Assembly: GCF_024614185.1 (NCBI RefSeq)
Contig: NZ_JAHTLF010000016.1
Location: 372,001 to 436,000, forward strand
Origin: Nocardioides carbamazepini
GTDB taxonomy: Bacteria; Actinomycetota; Actinomycetes; Propionibacteriales; Nocardioidaceae
DNA length: 64,000 bases
Direction of reading: 5' to 3'
Shown: piece by piece, positions 60,639-64,000 of the stretch
How positions within the stretch are numbered: position 1 is the stretch's first letter
Layout: every line of letters starts with the position of its first letter
Notes under the pieces: generated by a model
The model's database searches: none
What the model was told of the DNA's origin: nothing
Seen by the model: only the letters and a program-made list of their open reading frames with translations
Position numbers and translations under genes: made by a program

Positions 60639-61044
60639 GGCGTCGCCGTCACCGGCTGACCAGGTGGCTGCGTTCTGTGCCACGCTCACCGCTGGGCAAG
60701 CGTCCGACGCCCTCGCGCTCCTCGCTCCCGACGTCACCTGGTGGGTCGGCGGGTCGGTCCCGGGACTGTCCGGCGTCCGGCGCGGTGCCGACGTGCACGA
60801 CCTCGTCCGAAACGTCCTCGTGGCCACGACGGACGGCTGCCTCGTCGTCACCCCACGGGCCTGGACGGTGGACGGGCCGCGGGTTGCTCTGGAGGCGCTG
60901 GTCGCGGCCCAGCTACGGAGCGGCCGGGCCTATCGGAACGAGTACCACTTCGCATTCACCGTCGGCCGGGCCGGCATCACGTCAGTGCGTGCCTACCTCG
61001 ACACCGAGCACCTCCGGGCCACCTTCTTCGAGGCCCTTGACTGA
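60619..61044 (+). CDS. NTF2-like (SnoaL-like) small protein
   Basis: A 141-residue protein of the SnoaL/NTF2 type: FCATLTAGQASDALALLAPDVTWWVGG at the start, RNEYHFAFTVGRAGITSVRAYLDTEHL near the end. Relatives are isomerases, hydratases or epoxide hydrolases acting on cyclic compounds. ATG 60619 lies 20 bases inside LivF, so the two are translated from one transcript. The overlap and the location after an importer suggest it processes the imported compound. Function unknown. Confidence 0.75.
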   Translation: MPTSASEASPSPADQVAAFCATLTAGQASDALALLAPDVTWWVGGSVPGLSGVRRGADVHDLVRNVLVATTDGCLVVTPRAWTVDGPRVALEALVAAQLRSGRAYRNEYHFAFTVGRAGITSVRAYLDTEHLRATFFEALD

Positions 61045-61056
61045 CCCCTCGAGACC

Positions 61057-61163
61057 GCTGGCTGCCCGGATGCCGACCAGCACGTCGCGAGGCCCGACGC
61101 TCGGTGCTGGTCGGCTGGCTCGAGTCCGTGGGCGCCGTAGCAGGCGACGGTGAAGGCTCTCAG
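61057..61163 (-). pseudogene. N-terminal remnant of an MDR oxidoreductase
   Basis: On the minus strand, directly after and overlapping the TetR stop, the frame reads LRAFTVACYGAHGLEPAD and, after a one-base frameshift, PAPSVGPRDVLVGIRAAS. These match the first about 40 residues of the intact gene at 35342 (MRAFVVRQYGPDGLQLAD and PGPRDVLVDVRAAS). The start codon is CTG and the rest of the gene is missing. It shows that a TetR-MDR operon existed here and was cut. Confidence 0.7.
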
Positions 61164-61774
61164 TCGGATCCCTGACGGTTCGCGTGGGCGGGAGGGTGAG
61201 GAGCGGTGGCCAGGGCCACCGCATTGGCGTACGCCGCAGCGAGCATGCGGTCGGACAGGTCGGGGTCGGTGACTGCGCGGGCGGCCTGGAGGGACCCGAC
61301 GAGCAGTGAGAAGAGCCCGATCGCACGCTGCTCGGTCCGTTCCGGGTCTCCGTCGTCGAGGTGACGTGCGATGGCCTGGATCATCGCGGTCGCCCCAGCG
61401 GTGTAGGCCTCTCGCACGGTCAGGTCGCAGCGACCGATCTCGTCCAGCAGGGCCGCCGAGGGGCAGCCGCCGGCGAGGTCGTCGCGATGGGCAGGGGAGA
61501 GATAGTCCCGTACGTACAGCTCGACCGAGGCGAGCCCGGCAGGCAGGGAGTTCACGACGGCGACCTGGTCCTCGAGCTGTTGTGCCACCACCGACGCGAC
61601 GAGATCGTCCTTCGACGAGAAGTGGCCGTAGAAGGCACCGTTGGTGAGGCCGGCATCGGCGACGAGGGTTGCGATGCCGGAGCCGTCGATGCCGTCGCTC
61701 TTGAACCGGCGCCCGGCCGTCTCGATCATGCGACGCCGGGTCGCCTCCTTGTGCTCCGGGCTGTAGCGCGCCAT
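61160..61774 (-). CDS. TetR family transcriptional regulator
   Basis: A 204-residue repressor. AAGGAGATGG precedes the ATG at 61774. HTH: IATLVADAGLTNGAFYGHFSSKDDLVASVV (about residues 31-60), with the recognition helix GAFYGHF. It has the TetR_C pattern of AcrR/NemR-like regulators (GGCPSAALLDEIGR). The divergent OYE at 61868 is the likely target through the palindrome at 61817-61840. The stop overlaps a remnant of an MDR gene. Confidence 0.92.
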   Translation of the reverse strand: MARYSPEHKEATRRRMIETAGRRFKSDGIDGSGIATLVADAGLTNGAFYGHFSSKDDLVASVVAQQLEDQVAVVNSLPAGLASVELYVRDYLSPAHRDDLAGGCPSAALLDEIGRCDLTVREAYTAGATAMIQAIARHLDDGDPERTEQRAIGLFSLLVGSLQAARAVTDPDLSDRMLAAAYANAVALATAPHPPAHANRQGSD

Positions 61775-61816
61775 GAGGGTCCATCTCCTTTCGGGGGCTT
61801 GCGGGGATCTTAGCAT

Positions 61817-61840
61817 TACGTCCATACTATTATGATCGTA
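61817..61840. promoter_or_regulatory. TetR operator, TACG-N2-CATA-N4-TATG-N2-CGTA
   Basis: A 24-bp imperfect palindrome with nine of twelve matching pairs (outer TACG/CGTA, inner CATA/TATG and a central T/A pair) between the TetR gene and the OYE gene. The CATACT...TATGAT core resembles 35227-35240. Likely TetR site. Confidence 0.6.
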
Positions 61841-61867
61841 CTGCAAACACGGAACCTGGAGCCTCTG

Positions 61868-63115
61868 ATGGCCTTGCTTGCTGACCCGCTCGACCTGCCG
61901 TCCGGCGTACGCCTGCCCAACCGCATCGTCAAGGCGGCGCTGAGCGAGGCCCTGGGCGACGCCGACAACTCGCCCGACGACCGGATCGTCTCCCTGTACC
62001 GCCGCTGGGCGCAGGGCGGTTACGGACTCCTGGTCACCGGCAACATCATGGTCGACCGCGCGCATCTGGGGGAGCCGGGCAACATCGTGATCGAGGACGA
62101 CCGCGCCCTGCCCCAGCTGACGGCGTGGACGAAGGTCGCCCATGACGGCGGCGCCCTGATCTTCGCGCAGCTGAACCACCCGGGGCGCCAGGCCAACCTC
62201 CTCGACGTCGGCCACCGCCCCGTGGCGCCCAGTGCTGTCCCGCTGGCGATGCCCGGGGCCACCACGCCACGTGAGCTGACCGGCGCCGAGGTCGAGGACG
62301 TCATCGAGCGCTTCGCGACCGCTGCCGCGGTCTGCGAGGAGGCCGGGTTCGACGGCGTCGAGCTCCACGCGGCCCACGGCTACCTGATCACCCAGTTCCT
62401 CTCACCGCTCACCAACCTGCGCACCGACGAGTGGGGAGGCACTCCGGAACGGCGGATGCGGTTCCTGATCGAGGTCGTCCGGCGCGTGCGAGCGCGGGTG
62501 AGCCCGGGCTTCGCCGTCGCCGTGAAGCTGAACTCCGCCGACTTCCAGCGCGGCGGATTCACCGAGGACGACTCCCATGCCGTCGTCGCCACGCTCGCCG
62601 ACGAGGCCGTGGACCTGATCGAGGTCAGCGGCGGCAGCTACGAGGCCCCGGCCATGGGCGGTTCCGAGGCGTCCTCGACCCGTGAGCGGGAGGCCTACTT
62701 CCTCGACTACGCACGGTCGGTGCGGCGCGAGGCGGGGTCGATTCCGATCGCGGTGACCGGTGGCTTCCGTAGCCGCGCGGCGATGGAGGAGGCGCTGGAC
62801 GCCGGCGACTGCGACCTCGTCGGCATGGCCCGACCGACGGTCACCACGACCGATGCAGCAGCCGCCGTCCTCGAAGGGCGCACGACCGTGCTCGGGACGC
62901 ACGAGATCCGGGCCGGGATGCGCCAGATCCTCGGCCGGTTCACCGATCTGAAGGCGCTCGACGGCTTCTTGAACATCAGCTGGAACACCGATCAGCTGCA
63001 CCGGCTGGCCCGCGGGCAGGAGCCGGACCTGGGTCGTGGCGCGCTGCGCACCGCCGTGGCCATGGTGCGCCGCAACGGCCGGGTCTCGTTCACCTCGCGC
63101 CGGGGGCTGAAGTGA
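61868..63115 (+). CDS. NADH:flavin oxidoreductase, OYE family (FMN only)
   Basis: A 415-residue single-domain OYE. The FMN/substrate motifs are AQLNHPGRQANL (about residues 97-108), ELHAAHGYLITQFLSPLTNLRTDEWGG (about 170-196; His pair intact) and the C-terminal GMARPT region. It lacks the FeS and FAD domains. It reduces activated alkenes such as enones with NAD(P)H and FMN. ATG 61868 is preferred to ATG 61832, which lies inside the operator; GGAG precedes it by seven bases. Divergent from a TetR, a common pair. Confidence 0.92.
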   Translation: MALLADPLDLPSGVRLPNRIVKAALSEALGDADNSPDDRIVSLYRRWAQGGYGLLVTGNIMVDRAHLGEPGNIVIEDDRALPQLTAWTKVAHDGGALIFAQLNHPGRQANLLDVGHRPVAPSAVPLAMPGATTPRELTGAEVEDVIERFATAAAVCEEAGFDGVELHAAHGYLITQFLSPLTNLRTDEWGGTPERRMRFLIEVVRRVRARVSPGFAVAVKLNSADFQRGGFTEDDSHAVVATLADEAVDLIEVSGGSYEAPAMGGSEASSTREREAYFLDYARSVRREAGSIPIAVTGGFRSRAAMEEALDAGDCDLVGMARPTVTTTDAAAAVLEGRTTVLGTHEIRAGMRQILGRFTDLKALDGFLNISWNTDQLHRLARGQEPDLGRGALRTAVAMVRRNGRVSFTSRRGLK

Positions 63116-64000
63116 GTCGCGTGTACGACCTCACCGACAAGGTCGCCCTCATCACCGGCGGCAATGGCGGGATCGGCGCCGCGACGGCCCGCACCCTGCT
63201 CGATCGCGGGGCCCGGGTGGTGATCGCCGACATCGACCCGGCGACGCCCGGTCGCGCCGGCGACCTGCATCCGACCAGCGCCTTGGGCTGCGTTGCCGAC
63301 GTCCGTGACCCCTCCACGCTCGAGGCCGCCGTCACTCGGGCCGTGGACCACTTCGGGCGGCTGGACGTCGTGATCGCGAACGCCGGACTGCTCGCGAAGG
63401 CGGCCACCCTGCGCAACACGCCCACCGCGGACATCGAGGGCACCTTGGCGGTCAACGTGACGGGCGTGGCGAACACGGTGACCGCGGCGCTGCCCCAGGT
63501 GATCGCCCAGCAGGGCCAGGTCGTCCTGATCAGCTCGGTCTTCGCCTTCCTCAACGGCATGGGCACCATCCCCTACGCCATGAGCAAGGCGGCGGTCGAA
63601 CAGCTCGGGCGCGGCCTCCGCGTGGAGATCGCGGCCCACGGCGTCTCGGTGCTCACGGCGTACTTCTCCCTCGTCCAGACCGACATGATCGCCCGCGGTG
63701 TCGACGAGGACCCGGTCGTCATGGAGCTGCTCGGTGCGCTCCCCAAGGTGATGCTCAAGCGCATCACCCCGACCCAGGCCGCCGCCAGCATCGCCGACGG
63801 CCTGGAGCGTCGATCGGCGCGGGTCATCCGCCCGAGCCTGTGGGGCCCCGTGTCCTCCCTGAGGGGCCTGCTCGGTCCCACCCTCGACACCCGCTTCAGT
63901 CGCGACCGCCACATCCTCGACATCCTGGCCCGCTTGGACGCTCGCCCAACGCCCGCGCCGACGCCTGCCGTCACGTCCGCAGCTCCCTCACGAAGGAAGA
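63112..64000 (+). CDS. SDR family oxidoreductase, 3' partial
   Basis: A short-chain dehydrogenase open to the end of the window (296 complete codons visible, no stop). GTG 63112 overlaps the OYE stop by four bases. TGGNGGIG is near residue 14, NAG near 88 (IANAG) and YAMSK near 157. The sequence after about residue 200 (VMLKRITPTQAAASIADGLERRSARVIRPSLWGP) is typical of SDRs with a long C-terminus acting on hydrophobic ketones or alcohols. The last codons are Pro/Ala-rich and the window ends in GAAGGAAGA, which looks like the next ribosome binding site. Confidence 0.88.
   Translation, partial: MSRVYDLTDKVALITGGNGGIGAATARTLLDRGARVVIADIDPATPGRAGDLHPTSALGCVADVRDPSTLEAAVTRAVDHFGRLDVVIANAGLLAKAATLRNTPTADIEGTLAVNVTGVANTVTAALPQVIAQQGQVVLISSVFAFLNGMGTIPYAMSKAAVEQLGRGLRVEIAAHGVSVLTAYFSLVQTDMIARGVDEDPVVMELLGALPKVMLKRITPTQAAASIADGLERRSARVIRPSLWGPVSSLRGLLGPTLDTRFSRDRHILDILARLDARPTPAPTPAVTSAAPSRRK

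Overview
The window is about 64 kb of GC-rich DNA (strong G/C third-position bias, many ATGA and GTGA start/stop overlaps) from an actinobacterium; gene content and codon use would suit a Nocardioides-like soil degrader, but the genus is an inference. No rRNA, tRNA, CRISPR, transposase, integrase or phage gene was recognised. It is a catabolic region holding three complete ABC importers of different classes, seven local regulators, many CoA-pathway and redox enzymes, and several gene remnants.

Layout. (A) 1-3296: the end of an iron-sulfur Old Yellow Enzyme (OYE)-type reductase, a SAM methyltransferase, a small unknown protein and an NTF2-fold protein. (B) 3362-17386: an NMT1/THI5-type ABC importer followed by a tightly packed run: SDR, M20-like hydrolase that has lost its catalytic residues, alpha/beta hydrolase with His at the nucleophile position, Ohr, IclR regulator, class III CoA-transferase, HxGTHxD cyclase, MmgE/PrpD protein, dihydropyrimidinase-like amidohydrolase, CitE-like lyase and a DUF3891 protein. 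Two ring-opening amidohydrolase families beside CoA activation and C-C cleavage suggest breakdown of a cyclic amide or imide (inference). (C) 17692-20567 with IclR 20597-21388(-): FAD monooxygenase and aldehyde dehydrogenase. (D) 21571-31597: ribose-type importer, HyuA, HyuB fused to an acetone-carboxylase-gamma-like zinc ribbon, Fe-dependent alcohol dehydrogenase and class II aldolase, ending at a divergently controlled TetR (31610-32317) and SDR/NTF2 pair (32386-33559).

(E) 33610-38618 is a mosaic: a uronate-dehydrogenase-like gene of different codon use, remnants of an alpha/beta hydrolase, an AraC regulator and another hydrolase, and an intact MDR/SDR/DUF4345/hydrolase operon. (F) 38631-43478: PucR regulator divergent from a 3-hydroxyacyl-CoA dehydrogenase, Baeyer-Villiger monooxygenase and esterase-like hydrolase, a plausible cyclic-ketone to lactone to hydroxy-acid route. 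(G) 43638-55067: SDR, ThDP enzyme, enoyl-CoA hydratase, CoA-transferase, a paired acyl-CoA dehydrogenase, cupin, two SDRs, FeS OYE and a 3-hydroxyisobutyrate-dehydrogenase-like protein, then IclR (55105-55857, -) divergent from a LivKHMGF importer and an NTF2-fold protein (56053-61044). (H) 61160-64000: TetR divergent from a simple OYE and an SDR that runs off the window.

The strongest regulatory signal is an identical operator/promoter layout (YTACGYA-N14-TGCGTAR overlapping a TTGCGT-N18-CATAGT promoter) before the ThDP operon at 44414 and the Liv importer at 55921, which ties uptake and catabolism into one probable IclR regulon. The most unusual proteins are the HyuB-gamma fusion and the adjacent M20-like and alpha/beta-hydrolase proteins with replaced catalytic residues.
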